15,400 nt of DNA from JBPBPI01 sp050954885 (GCA_050954885.1 JBPBPI010000210.1:1-15400), one strand, 5' to 3'. Shown: positions 1 to 7,691, numbered from the stretch's first letter. Program-made: numbers and translations. The notes: generated from the sequence alone by a model not told the origin.

Positions 1-106
1 AAGACTCAGAAAGGACAGAGCCACCCCTTTAAACTTCTTACACAACCTAGATCATAATCTTGCCATTATGTAAAAACATAAACTCATTCAGCTATAATGA
101 TCTTTT

Positions 107-385
107 TTAATTATCCTTAAACGCAACTCGGGTTAATAAAGAAAAATCTACATTATTAAAAGGCTCAATAATAAGAAGTAATATATCTATTGGAAACATT
201 GAGAATGGATTATCAAATTCTTCTTTTTAAACAGAGCTCCGACGTATATCAATTTCATTATCAATCTGTGATGATGTAGACAACGTACTGCTGGATGTGG
301 ATGCCCATAAATTCAAAGTCACTGAATTTAAGACAGCACTTAAAATAGCAAAGATCCATATAAATCTTATAAATTTAGATAGCAT
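107..385 (-). pseudogene. Small signal-peptide protein with in-frame stop, followed by F-box-like segment
   Basis: An ATG at 385-383 is preceded by a good ribosome binding site (GGAAGAAG, about 5 nt upstream). It opens a 52-codon frame that begins like a signal peptide or membrane anchor (MLSKFIRFIWIFAILSAVLN) and ends in a Ser/Thr-rich stretch at TAA 229-227. The same frame stays open for 39 more codons to TAA 109-107. That second part holds FPIDILLLIIEPF followed by Asp, Leu, Leu, Val at spacings resembling the eukaryotic F-box. Either this is a real 52-aa secreted peptide or, as I infer, one nonsense change split an 92-aa protein of anchor plus F-box-like domain. It lies 43 bp after the serine hydrolase gene on the same strand. 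The F-box resemblance is judged by eye and is weak. The remaining bases 1-106 show nothing I can assign. Confidence 0.4.
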
Positions 386-428
386 GATACTTCTTCCCTG
401 CTTCATTGTTTTTATATATATTTTTTAA

Positions 429-1313
429 TTATATGGCAGCGAGTCGGGACAACAATTCTTTAAAATCTTTAAAGTCGTCGACTTGATTTAGGTCTGTTTT
501 TCCTTTGCGCAATTGACGGATGGCAATAATTTTTTGTTTGGGAAAAATATAAAGCCATTGCCCTAAATAGCCTTGGGCCGCGATAATGTCAGGATTTTTA
601 TAAACCCACCATAGCAATCCACAAATATAATTGGATTCGGGCGATGGTGTTAACATCAGATCAAGCCACGATTCAGACACAATTGTTTGATGGTGCCAGA
701 GACCCCGATTTAAAATCAGCCTGCCAATTTTATGAACATCTTTGGCATGCATTTGAACGCCACCTAAGCTGTAAGGATTGCCGCTGGCATCTCGTTTCCA
801 GCCAAATTCTTGAATGCCAAGGGGATCAAATATTTTTTCTTTTACCAAATCGTCTAAAGGCTGGCTTGACACCAATTGGACAATGGCTGATAAAATGTTG
901 ACGGCTTTATTATTATAAAAGAAATGCGTACCCGGCGTATGGGACAATTCAGCACATAAAGCAAGTTTGACACAATCCGGTGCTTGGGTAATTTCATTAC
1001 CCTCAGGGATCGTTTGCAAACCCGATGTATGGTCCATCAACATACGAATGGTAATTTTTTCTTTTTGACCTTGCCGCCATTCGGGAAAGAATTCGCAAAC
1101 CGGTACATCGATATCTTTAATTTTACCTGTATCGACCAAAATACCGATCATAAGTGCTACGATGGATTTGCCAATCGACATAATTTCAATGAGGGGCAGA
1201 TCAGGCTCGCTGATCCAATCACATAAAACTTGATCCCCTTGTGTGATGTACAAGGCATCAGATTTAGAGTCTTCAGCACGCCTTTGTATTTTATTTAATA
1301 TATCTTTTTGCAT
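429..1313 (-). CDS. Serine hydrolase, beta-lactamase class C / penicillin-binding-protein-like fold
   Basis: Predicted serine hydrolase of 294 aa. The SxxK motif is SIGK at residues 46-49 (nucleophile Ser46, Lys49), the second motif is Tyr-Asn-Asn at 133-135, and the third region is QGYLGQ near 247-252, where this family often has a G-Y-x-G-Q pattern in place of KTG. HTSGLQ near residues 95-100 is also typical. No signal peptide is evident, so it may be cytoplasmic, and the substrate cannot be told; esterase, peptidase or amidase activity are all possible. Start choice: ATG 1313 sits just after the coq7 stop with AGAGGA overlapping that stop codon. A TTG at 1343 would extend it by 10 residues into coq7 but lacks a ribosome binding site. 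It is the fourth gene of the run yqaA-dsbB-coq7-hydrolase and is probably translationally coupled to coq7. Confidence 0.85.
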   Translation of the reverse strand: MQKDILNKIQRRAEDSKSDALYITQGDQVLCDWISEPDLPLIEIMSIGKSIVALMIGILVDTGKIKDIDVPVCEFFPEWRQGQKEKITIRMLMDHTSGLQTIPEGNEITQAPDCVKLALCAELSHTPGTHFFYNNKAVNILSAIVQLVSSQPLDDLVKEKIFDPLGIQEFGWKRDASGNPYSLGGVQMHAKDVHKIGRLILNRGLWHHQTIVSESWLDLMLTPSPESNYICGLLWWVYKNPDIIAAQGYLGQWLYIFPKQKIIAIRQLRKGKTDLNQVDDFKDFKELLSRLAAI

Positions 1314-1321
1314 AAAATCCT

Positions 1322-1876
1322 CTAAATTCTGGTCGAAAGCCAAATAGCACTTTTGGAAATGCCTTGAATGACAGTTTTCATCAATCTGAAACCCGGTGCA
1401 TCTGCAGCTCCTGCGTCAAGGCTTATATCGCGATGCTGAAGCTCGTCCTCGCGAAATTTTTTCAGTGTCATACATAATTCTACTTCTTCAGGATAATTTT
1501 CCAAGATTTCAATCTGTTCGGCATAATGTTGATCGATCACTTCTTCAACCGCCACCGTACAAGCCATCGCGGCCTTCTCACCCAAACGCGCTGTCAGATT
1601 TCCCAAAACATAGCCCCCTATATGCCATAAGGGTGATAACAATGTGGGTCTTATTTGACGTTGTCGAATCAACTGATCAAAGGTATCGAGATGTTCTTGC
1701 TCCTGGTTGCGCATGTGTTCAATATCATGAGCCACTTGAGTGTTCTTTAAAAAAGATAGCTGACCCTCATAGATCCGCGCAGCGCCATACTCACCAGCTT
1801 GATTGACACGAATCATGCGATCAATCAATTGTTTTTGAGTAAGATCTCCTGGAAGTCTTCCTTGAAAGGTTGACAT
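1322..1876 (-). CDS. coq7: Demethoxyubiquinone hydroxylase, COQ7/CLK-1 diiron family
   Basis: Catalyses the C6 hydroxylation of 2-polyprenyl-3-methyl-6-methoxy-1,4-benzoquinol late in ubiquinone synthesis, as a membrane-associated diiron enzyme. At 184 aa it has the length of bacterial COQ7. Candidate iron ligands fit the repeated E...ExxH pattern: Glu29 (AGEYGA), Glu59 and His62 (EQEHLD), Glu111 (AVEEVIDQH), and Glu145 with His148 (DELQH). The 30-residue step from Glu29 to Glu59 and the 82-residue step to Glu111 match the spacing known from the human enzyme. The ATG start has GAGGG upstream and begins 2 bp after the dsbB stop. Its last codons run up to the ribosome binding site of the serine hydrolase. 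It marks an aerobic, quinone-based respiratory chain. Confidence 0.96.
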   Translation of the reverse strand: MSTFQGRLPGDLTQKQLIDRMIRVNQAGEYGAARIYEGQLSFLKNTQVAHDIEHMRNQEQEHLDTFDQLIRQRQIRPTLLSPLWHIGGYVLGNLTARLGEKAAMACTVAVEEVIDQHYAEQIEILENYPEEVELCMTLKKFREDELQHRDISLDAGAADAPGFRLMKTVIQGISKSAIWLSTRI

Positions 1877-1878
1877 TA

Positions 1879-2403
1879 TTAAAAGCCCTCAGTTTTGAAT
1901 TTTCGACGTGATTTTAACACACCAATCCAAAACAAAAGAACGATGGCAGAGAGAAGCATATTATAGCTGGCCATTGAGAGACCTAGAAAGGACCATTTTA
2001 CTTTGTCACAAGGCACAACATTGGTCTCTAACAGCAAATCGCGTAAGGCCTCAACACCTGTATGATGAGGACCCAAGTTGCCATGACATTGTGACATAAC
2101 CGGAAAGATATGCTGCTCGACCCCCACATGATAAGTGGCAATACCAAAATTAATTGCAACAAGTGCCAGCACGATAACAGCGATAATAGTATGATAACTT
2201 TTACGCCATGTTATCAACGCAATAAGTCCAAAAAAACCAATGGCACCCAAAGCAATTTGTTGATAAATACATAAAGCACAGGGTTTAACATGATAAAAAT
2301 GCTGAATGATTTTTCCGCTTATAAGTGATCCTGCTCCAAATAGAAAGCTTATCCACAAAGCCAATTTTAATTTTGAATTTTGAATCAATAAAGTATTTAT
2401 CAT
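1879..2403 (-). CDS. dsbB: Disulfide bond formation protein B (DsbB family)
   Basis: Inner-membrane quinone reductase that re-oxidises DsbA-type thiol oxidases and passes the electrons to ubiquinone. With the start used here it is 174 aa, close to E. coli DsbB. Four hydrophobic membrane segments are visible. The first periplasmic loop carries the CxxC pair Cys42-Cys45 (PCALC), and the second loop carries Cys106 (SQCHG) and Cys132 (PCDKV), as the family requires. Start choice: ATG 2403 lies 13 bp after the yqaA-like stop. A TTG at 2448 would add 15 residues but overlaps the upstream gene without a ribosome binding site. Its neighbour coq7 makes the quinone that DsbB uses, a sensible pairing. 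No dsbA is in the window. Confidence 0.93.
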   Translation of the reverse strand: MINTLLIQNSKLKLALWISFLFGAGSLISGKIIQHFYHVKPCALCIYQQIALGAIGFFGLIALITWRKSYHTIIAVIVLALVAINFGIATYHVGVEQHIFPVMSQCHGNLGPHHTGVEALRDLLLETNVVPCDKVKWSFLGLSMASYNMLLSAIVLLFWIGVLKSRRKFKTEGF

Positions 2404-2416
2404 GGCCTGCCAATCA

Positions 2417-2995
2417 TTATAATTTTGTAATGATCCAGTATCCAACAACTAAAGCACCCAATGCAAGCCCTGAAACAAGACCTAGATTTTTCTCAATAAA
2501 ATTTTTGATCTCAGGTCCATAAAACCGAAACAAAGCGGCGAGCAAATAAAATCTAAAGCCGCGCGCAATGACCGAGGCCAAGATGAATGTCCATAAGTTT
2601 AAATGCATTACACCGCTGGTGATTGTGACAATTTTGTAAGGCACCGGCGTCAATCCTTTAAGGGCAATCAACCAAAATCCCCATTTGTGAAAACCTGCTT
2701 TCATATTTTCAAAAGATTGTTCCAAATGATAGGTATGAATAATACTCTCACCAATTGTATCAAAAAAAACATATCCAATATAATAGCCTAAAATGCCCCC
2801 AACTACCGACGTTGCTGTACATAAAAAAGCCAATCGCCAAATGCGATCGCGATTTTCCATCAGCATCGCGACATAAAGAGGATCTGGCGGAATAGGAAAA
2901 AATGAGCTTTCAATGAAAGAGACAATGCCCAAAATCCACGTGGCGTAGGGATGTGTTGAATAACTAATGATCCAATTGTAAAAGCGTCTGAGCAT
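2417..2995 (-). CDS. yqaA: YqaA-family membrane protein (DedA / VTT-domain superfamily)
   Basis: Integral membrane protein of 192 aa from the YqaA branch of the DedA/SNARE-associated superfamily. DedA relatives are linked to membrane lipid flipping and envelope homeostasis; the role of YqaA itself is not settled. Motifs: ESSFFPIPPD at about residues 29-38, a glycine-rich GGILGYYIGY near 66-75, and LKGLTPVPYK near 112-121, whose re-entrant-loop proline pattern is typical. A final hydrophobic helix lies near the C-terminus. Start choice: ATG 2995 has GGAGAG about 10 nt upstream. A TTG at 3013 would add six residues and swallow that site. It is the first gene of the minus-strand run toward dsbB. 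I see no convincing promoter between it and 3060. Confidence 0.9.
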   Translation of the reverse strand: MLRRFYNWIISYSTHPYATWILGIVSFIESSFFPIPPDPLYVAMLMENRDRIWRLAFLCTATSVVGGILGYYIGYVFFDTIGESIIHTYHLEQSFENMKAGFHKWGFWLIALKGLTPVPYKIVTITSGVMHLNLWTFILASVIARGFRFYLLAALFRFYGPEIKNFIEKNLGLVSGLALGALVVGYWIITKL

Positions 2996-3073
2996 CTTAA
3001 TTTTACTCTCCAATTTAAGTTTTAGAATTTACTGTCTCGTACCATCTTTTTCAGTCTTGCATCAAGGAGAACC

Positions 3074-3127
3074 GTGTTTTTATCTTTATTTAAAAAAATT
3101 GCTCTTAAGGTCAAATTAAAAGGTTGA
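3074..3127 (+). CDS. Possible 17-residue cationic amphipathic peptide
   Basis: A perfect AAGGAG (3064-3069) is followed 4 nt later by GTG (3074), opening a 17-codon frame ending in TGA: MFLSLFKKIALKVKLKG. The pattern of Leu, Phe, Ile and Lys would give an amphipathic, positively charged helix, as in small membrane-active peptides. No promoter is clear upstream, and the stop overlaps the -35 box of the tRNA promoter. Short frames like this arise by chance, so this is only a candidate. Confidence 0.2.
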   Translation: MFLSLFKKIALKVKLKG

Positions 3128-3151
3128 CCCCTTTGAGATCTTGAGTATGAT
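3124..3151 (+). promoter_or_regulatory. Sigma-70-type promoter of tRNA-Leu
   Basis: The -35 box TTGACC (3124-3129) and -10 box TATGAT (3146-3151) are separated by 16 bp. Transcription would begin near 3158, giving a short leader of about 19 nt before the tRNA at 3177. This is one of the best promoter matches in the window. Confidence 0.65.
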
Positions 3152-3176
3152 GCAGATAATTATTTTAAAAATAATT

Positions 3177-3263
3177 GCCCCTGTGGTGGAATTGGTAGAC
3201 GCGGCAGACTCAAAATCTGTTGCCTGTAAGGGCTTGGGAGTTCGAGTCTCCCCGGGGGCACCA
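3177..3263 (+). tRNA. tRNA-Leu, anticodon CAA
   Basis: Class II tRNA of 87 nt including an encoded CCA (3261-3263). The acceptor stem pairs GCCCCTG (3177-3183) with CGGGGGC (3253-3259), with A3260 as discriminator base, the normal identity base for tRNA-Leu. The anticodon loop CTCAAAA puts CAA at 3211-3213, between stem strands GCAGA and TCTGT. The long variable arm expected of leucine tRNAs follows, and the T arm is GGGAG-TTCGAGT-CTCCC. It reads UUG codons. Confidence 0.97.
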
Positions 3264-3366
3264 TCCAAAATCTTTTTTAATCAGCCTATTTTCTTGTACC
3301 TCACTTTAAGATAAACTTTTAAGAAAAAAGTCGAAAAGACTTAATTCTTGAAAGAAACCAATTCTT

Positions 3367-4077
3367 ATGTATCTAAAAAAATTTTTGATCTTTATTTTTT
3401 TGATGTCTCCTGTCTCCTTTGCAACCGATCCTCAATCTTCTTTGATTGAAAGAGAAGAAATGGAGAAAAGACTTAATCAAGTCAGTCGAATTCTGACAAA
3501 TATTATCAATACAGGAAAATCTATTGACGATATGTTAGACGAAGAAAAAGAATTTTTGCAAGAATATAAGGAAGAACATAATATTGATATTACGCGTCCT
3601 ATTGAATCTATTGGCTATGCCTATATTATGAGAGATATCAAAGATAATAAATTATTCAAGATGAATGTTAAATCAGAACCTATATACTTTTCAGAAGATG
3701 TAGATTTTAAGTCTTTAAACTTACCAGATCTCTATAAAATTAAATTATTTCTTTGCAGCGATGCAAATCATATTTATGAGGGATACATAGCTTTTATTTA
3801 TGAACGCATTCCCTCAATAATTAAAGAGTCGTCTATAGGTTCAAAAAATAACAATGGCAAAAGAAAATCTATCACGCTTTATCATACTCGAACCAAAAGT
3901 ATCGCCGTATCTAAAAAATCGGTACAAGATATTGAATTCATTGCACATGATATTGAAAAAATTTCAGACAAACTTGATACAAGTGAGGATGACACAAATG
4001 ATGGACCAAAAGAAATGAAGAAAAAATTAAAGTTTGGGTCGATCAGTGGAAAGCTTTTTAGAAAAAAACCGAAATAA
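3367..4077 (+). CDS. Unrecognised secreted or periplasmic protein
   Basis: A 236-aa protein of a family I do not recognise. The N-terminus is a clear signal peptide: two lysines, a hydrophobic core, and a likely cleavage site after SFA (residues 17-19). The mature part begins with a charged, probably helical stretch rich in Glu and Lys (about 27-75). A mixed region follows, with hydrophobic and aromatic residues around 84-150. The tail is basic with an acidic patch near 205-215 (SEDDTNDGPKE) and ends in several lysines. The only cysteine of the mature part is near residue 130, and no catalytic motif is visible. The ATG has only a weak ribosome binding site. The gene stands alone after tRNA-Leu and is convergent with the methyltransferase. 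Its AT-rich composition and lack of recognisable relatives suggest a lineage-specific gene, perhaps an effector; that is inference. Confidence 0.75.
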   Translation: MYLKKFLIFIFLMSPVSFATDPQSSLIEREEMEKRLNQVSRILTNIINTGKSIDDMLDEEKEFLQEYKEEHNIDITRPIESIGYAYIMRDIKDNKLFKMNVKSEPIYFSEDVDFKSLNLPDLYKIKLFLCSDANHIYEGYIAFIYERIPSIIKESSIGSKNNNGKRKSITLYHTRTKSIAVSKKSVQDIEFIAHDIEKISDKLDTSEDDTNDGPKEMKKKLKFGSISGKLFRKKPK

Positions 4078-4130
4078 CAATTGTGTAATTTGAAACATGT
4101 ATAAAAACCACGCAAATTTAAATTAAGAAA

Positions 4131-4721
4131 TTAAATCTTCTTGAGCAAAATATTCAGCCAAGTTTGCTCTGATCTAAATGTACAGGTATCTTTTTTTGTC
4201 CAAATTTCAACAATAGCGAATAAAGAATTAAAATGCGGCGCAAGACTCTCCTGAGTTTGATAATAAAATGTACGTCCCTCTTGCTTAAGTTCTCCTTCAC
4301 CCTGTTTAAAGGACATAAAGAAGATACCTTTTGGCTTTAAAGCCGAATATATTTTGGCAAAAATATCTTTTAAATAATCATTTGGCACATGTAATAAGGA
4401 AGCCGCTGCCCACGCACCTTCAAATTCTTGATCAAAATTTATATCGTTGAAAAACATATGTTTTGCAGGCTGTTTAAGGATCTGATTGGCACGATTTACC
4501 ATTTCCTGCGAGCCGTCAAAAGCCAAAACATCATACCCTTGTTGTTCAAAAAAGTAAGCATCTCGACCGACACCACAACCAATGTCTAATATTTTAGCCT
4601 TAGATTTTAGATGTGCCAAAAATAAATTTTGGTTTTGAGACATATCAGCATGAATTGTTCTATCATAAAAAATTTGCGCATTTTTATCATAATAAGCGGT
4701 TGATAACACTGTACTGTTCAT
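4131..4721 (-). CDS. Class I SAM-dependent methyltransferase
   Basis: A 196-aa methyltransferase with the Rossmann-type core. Motif I, ILDIGCGVGRDA (about residues 44-55), binds S-adenosylmethionine. The acidic end of strand 2 is in VLAFDGS (65-71). NDIN near 92-95 fits motif II. The segment around AAASLLHVP (105-113), followed by ALKPKGIFFMSF (127-138), fits the post-I region seen in many small-molecule methyltransferases. The substrate cannot be inferred. The arrangement resembles TehB-like and ubiquinone/tellurite methyltransferase relatives. The ATG lies 8 bp downstream of the MFS transporter stop with no obvious ribosome binding site, so translational coupling is likely. The two genes probably form an operon. 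Confidence 0.9.
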   Translation of the reverse strand: MNSTVLSTAYYDKNAQIFYDRTIHADMSQNQNLFLAHLKSKAKILDIGCGVGRDAYFFEQQGYDVLAFDGSQEMVNRANQILKQPAKHMFFNDINFDQEFEGAWAAASLLHVPNDYLKDIFAKIYSALKPKGIFFMSFKQGEGELKQEGRTFYYQTQESLAPHFNSLFAIVEIWTKKDTCTFRSEQTWLNILLKKI

Positions 4722-4729
4722 AAGTTTAA

Positions 4730-6022
4730 TTAAGTTTTGCTAAGTTGAGGTTTATTCTTTTTAAGCGCAATTGATGCAATAAGAAATAGAAGTGAGCCAC
4801 CGGCAATATAACCACTGTAAGAAAATGCACTGGCTTCTCCATATCGTTCAGACAAAAGACCTGCAAAAAAATCAGCAAAATAAGCTGAAATGGCACAAAT
4901 AATGTAATAACATCCAAAGCCTGTACCGCGAAGATCAGCGGGCACCGTCTTTACAATTAAAGACAGGAAAATATTTTGTGTGACCCCATATTGGACACCC
5001 CAAAAAAAGCATCCGATATAAATCCAAGTTAACGATGTGGCACAAGCCAAGAAATAATCGGCCAATATCAGAAAAATAATACCCATGGCCAAAAACCAAT
5101 TACGGTTCATTTTGTCGGCCAGAACACCGATTGGGTAAGCAGCCAAACACCATCCTGCATTAATCATTAACATGATGGTTGGCGCATATTTGGCTTGAAG
5201 GCCAAAATTTGTATAGGCATGAAGTGTCAAAAAAGTCTCTCCAAATCGAGCCAACATGAAGATACTGGTAAGGATCATCAAAAGCCAAAATTGTCCCCCA
5301 AGTTCAAGCAAGTTGGACCAGTGCATATAGGTACGGCGTTTATTTGCTGGCAAAGGTATTTCAGATGATAAAGCTGAATGGCCTGCGTTAACAGGTTCCT
5401 GAATGAAAAAAATTAAAATCAAAAAGGCAATAATAGAAGGAATGGCCGCCAATTGAAAAACTTTTTGATAATCGCCGTCCATCCAAATCATGGCACCAAT
5501 GCCACAAATAGCGCCCACTAAAGAGCCAGCTTGAGCCAACGTTCTTTTCAAACCGTAGGCCGCACCAATACGATCACTGGGGGACACATCTGCCACCATC
5601 GTATCACGGGGCGTCGATTGAATGCCATTGCCCAAACGTTCAACCAATCGCGCGCCAAATAAAGGAATAAAACTTAATGTGTAAGAAAAAATAATACGGG
5701 AACAGACGATCAGGCTGTATCCAACCAACATGACAGGTTTGCGACGTCTAAGATAATCACTGAACATACCTGAGAAAAGCTTCATAAGATAAGAGCAACC
5801 CTCAGCCACCCCTTCAACCACGCCAATCCAAGCCATGGTCACGCCTAAAGATTTCATGTAAATGCCGACATAGCTGTAGACCATAATGTAAGACAAATTG
5901 ACTAAAAACATCATACATCCCAAAATCCAAACCAAAACAGGAATTCGATTGGATTTGGCGACATCTTGATGCTTCTCTTGAGAAGGATTTTCTATGCTGA
6001 CATCATTTATTGTTTGAGACAT
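4730..6022 (-). CDS. Major facilitator superfamily (MFS) transporter
   Basis: A 430-aa inner-membrane transporter with about 12 hydrophobic segments, the first starting near residue 28 after a polar N-terminal tail. The MFS motif A between helices 2 and 3 is GMFSDYLRRRKP (about 85-96), and a related loop ADKMNRN appears in the second half. The conserved stretch RLGNGIQSTPRDTMVAD (129-145) is typical of a group of MFS permeases whose substrate is unknown. The length is usual for the superfamily. The start is ATG 6022 with no strong ribosome binding site. A small methyltransferase follows 8 bp after the stop, so the pair may act on the same compound, but nothing in the sequence identifies it. 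Confidence 0.92.
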   Translation of the reverse strand: MSQTINDVSIENPSQEKHQDVAKSNRIPVLVWILGCMMFLVNLSYIMVYSYVGIYMKSLGVTMAWIGVVEGVAEGCSYLMKLFSGMFSDYLRRRKPVMLVGYSLIVCSRIIFSYTLSFIPLFGARLVERLGNGIQSTPRDTMVADVSPSDRIGAAYGLKRTLAQAGSLVGAICGIGAMIWMDGDYQKVFQLAAIPSIIAFLILIFFIQEPVNAGHSALSSEIPLPANKRRTYMHWSNLLELGGQFWLLMILTSIFMLARFGETFLTLHAYTNFGLQAKYAPTIMLMINAGWCLAAYPIGVLADKMNRNWFLAMGIIFLILADYFLACATSLTWIYIGCFFWGVQYGVTQNIFLSLIVKTVPADLRGTGFGCYYIICAISAYFADFFAGLLSERYGEASAFSYSGYIAGGSLLFLIASIALKKNKPQLSKT

Positions 6023-6099
6023 ATAAAGTAAAAACCTATTTCAAAGTGTTGTTATCAAAAATCATTTGTACTCTAAACGTGTTCTTATTTTTCAACATT

Positions 6100-6128
6100 T
6101 TGATAAATTCTAGATTTAATTCAATCAA
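6100..6128 (-). promoter_or_regulatory. Possible promoter of the MFS transporter operon
   Basis: On the minus strand TTGATT (6128-6123) and TATCAA (6105-6100) are 17 bp apart, about 80 bp upstream of the transporter start. The match is moderate, and AT-rich DNA gives such hits easily. Confidence 0.3.
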
Positions 6129-6155
6129 ATTTTTACAAAATTATCGTCATTTTAT

Positions 6156-6190
6156 AAAAAAAGCGCCGTGTTTTAAATGACGCTTTTTTA
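6156..6190 (-). terminator. Rho-independent terminator of the helicase gene
   Basis: The arms AAAAAAGCG (6157-6165) and CGCTTTTTT (6181-6189) form an inverted repeat that, read on the minus strand, ends in a run of seven T. It lies about 40 bp beyond the helicase stop codon. The A/T tracts on both sides mean it could also stop plus-strand transcription. Confidence 0.75.
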
Positions 6191-6230
6191 TAAAATTAAT
6201 ACTTATCTACTCGTTAATTCATCATCTGTC

Positions 6231-7472
6231 TTATCTAGCATGATTTTGATGAGGACGTGAGACATTTTTCTGTGATCTGAATGATTTTTTCGCATGTGGC
6301 ATAAAACCATCTCTTGCATTTGGATTTGCACTTGGTCGGCTACGTCTTTGCCAAGGGCCAGTCTCTGCTTTAGCATGACTTGGTTTAGCATTTGGATTTA
6401 ACATTAGTTCAATCGCACGCCATTTTCTTTGATCACTTGGCTCAAGTAAACAAAGTGCTGATCCTTCAGCACCGGCCCTGCCTGTCCGTCCAATACGGTG
6501 GATATAATCTTCTGGGCATTGGGGTAAATCGTAATTAATCACATGCTCAATATGAGGAATATCTAAACCACGTGCCGCCACATCTGTTGCCACAAGAATC
6601 CGGTTCTTACGATCGCGGAAGCCGCGAATCACGCGATCTCGCTTCATTTGAGGAAGATCACCATGAATGGCACTTGCACTGTGGCTTTCTTCTGTCAATT
6701 TTTCAGACAGTCTATCTGCTCCGCGTTTTGTTTTCACAAACACAATAATTGACCCCTCACGAGATTCAAGTTGTTTCAAAAGATCTTGATATTTATGACC
6801 CGCAGTTGTGTGAACAACTTCTTGCTTAATTTTGGCAGCAACAGCTGTCGTCGATCCAATGGCAATACGCACAGGATCTATCAAATATTTTTGAGATAAT
6901 TTAACGATCTGTTGTGGCAACGTTGCTGAAAATAGTAAAGTTTGATGAACACTTGGTAGCGCATCAACGATTGAATTAAGTTGCTCTTCAAATCCCATAT
7001 GCAACATGCGATCGGTTTCATCAAGCACCAAAAAGTTACAGTCATTTAATTTAAGGCTACCGCGTTCCAAATGATCTTTCACACGACCCGGTGTTCCAAT
7101 GATAATACGTGGGCTGCGACGCAAATCTTGAAATTGAGGACCCATTGGCTCACCACCAATTAAAAGTACGCCTCGAATTTGTTGAGGATTTGGCACCATT
7201 TGACGCATCACATTAAAAATTTGCGTGGCCAATTCGCGCGTTGGTGTCAAAATTAAAGCCAAGCCTTTAGGCGTGGTCATTAAATGATTTAAAAGAGGGA
7301 TGGAAAAAGCAGCTGTTTTTCCAGTACCAGTTGACGCAGATCCCAAAATATCCTTACCTTGTAACGCCACAGGAATGGCTTCTGCTTGAATCGGTGTTGG
7401 GATATCATAGTTCATTTTTTTCAATGATTCGAGTAAAGAAGGCTCAAGGCCAAATTCGGCAAAATTTGTCAT
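6231..7472 (-). CDS. DEAD-box RNA helicase with DETD motif II, RhlE-like
   Basis: ATP-dependent RNA helicase of 413 aa acting in RNA remodelling or ribosome assembly. The motifs appear in order: Q motif with PTPIQ (about 25-29), motif I ASTGTGKT (46-53), Ia PTRELA (77-82), Ib TPGR (127-130), motif II DETD (151-154), III SAT (182-184), V VATDVAARGLD (294-304) and VI HRIGRTGRAG (325-334). Motif II reads DETD instead of DEAD. A basic tail of about 55 residues, rich in Arg, Lys, Asn and Pro, follows the helicase core, as in RhlE-type proteins. ATG 7472 has AAGGA 7 nt upstream and is preferred to TTG 7478. A long leader precedes the gene and a terminator follows it, so it is probably monocistronic. 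Confidence 0.95.
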   Translation of the reverse strand: MTNFAEFGLEPSLLESLKKMNYDIPTPIQAEAIPVALQGKDILGSASTGTGKTAAFSIPLLNHLMTTPKGLALILTPTRELATQIFNVMRQMVPNPQQIRGVLLIGGEPMGPQFQDLRRSPRIIIGTPGRVKDHLERGSLKLNDCNFLVLDETDRMLHMGFEEQLNSIVDALPSVHQTLLFSATLPQQIVKLSQKYLIDPVRIAIGSTTAVAAKIKQEVVHTTAGHKYQDLLKQLESREGSIIVFVKTKRGADRLSEKLTEESHSASAIHGDLPQMKRDRVIRGFRDRKNRILVATDVAARGLDIPHIEHVINYDLPQCPEDYIHRIGRTGRAGAEGSALCLLEPSDQRKWRAIELMLNPNAKPSHAKAETGPWQRRSRPSANPNARDGFMPHAKKSFRSQKNVSRPHQNHAR

Positions 7473-7656
7473 AATCAATTCCTTTTTAAAGACAAAATTA
7501 ATAAGAGTTAAGCAGTAGAGAAAACGATCTCCACTTCAGAGATGTCTTCAAAAAAGAAGAGAAACAAAAGCAACAGCAATTAAGTTGAACTGAATCATCT
7601 TTAAAAGCAATTAATCTTGAAAACTTTTAAAAATGAGCTTACGGACGCTCTTCACT
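7473..7656 (-). promoter_or_regulatory. Long AT-rich 5' leader of the helicase gene
   Basis: If transcription begins near 7656, the helicase mRNA has an untranslated leader of about 184 nt ending in AAAAAGGA before ATG 7472. I see only short imperfect hairpins, for example ATCTC/GAGAT near 7524-7540, and no ORF of note. Long leaders are common in cold-inducible helicase genes, so temperature control is possible but unproven. The stretch 7692-7740, between this promoter and the dnaK control region, holds nothing I can name. Confidence 0.35.
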
Positions 7657-7662
7657 TCCCCC

Positions 7663-7691
7663 TATATATAGAAAAAAAAGAAAAATGACAA
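7663..7691 (-). promoter_or_regulatory. Probable promoter of the helicase gene
   Basis: On the minus strand TTGTCA (7691-7686) and TATATA (7668-7663) are separated by 17 bp, mostly T. This predicts a start near 7656. Confidence 0.45.

Noticed and set aside
3321..3349. Hairpin AAGTC-GAAAA-GACTT upstream of the secreted protein
   Set aside because: Only a 5-bp stem with no T tail; too weak to call a terminator or regulatory site.
3882..4115. Minus-strand frame over the end of the secreted protein
   Set aside because: Overlaps the plus-strand gene that has a signal peptide and proper layout; its Ser/Phe-rich content is the complement of Lys/Glu codons.
4104..4130. AT-rich near-palindrome between the convergent secreted-protein and methyltransferase genes
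   Set aside because: Only about six consecutive pairs without G/C; not convincing as a bidirectional terminator.
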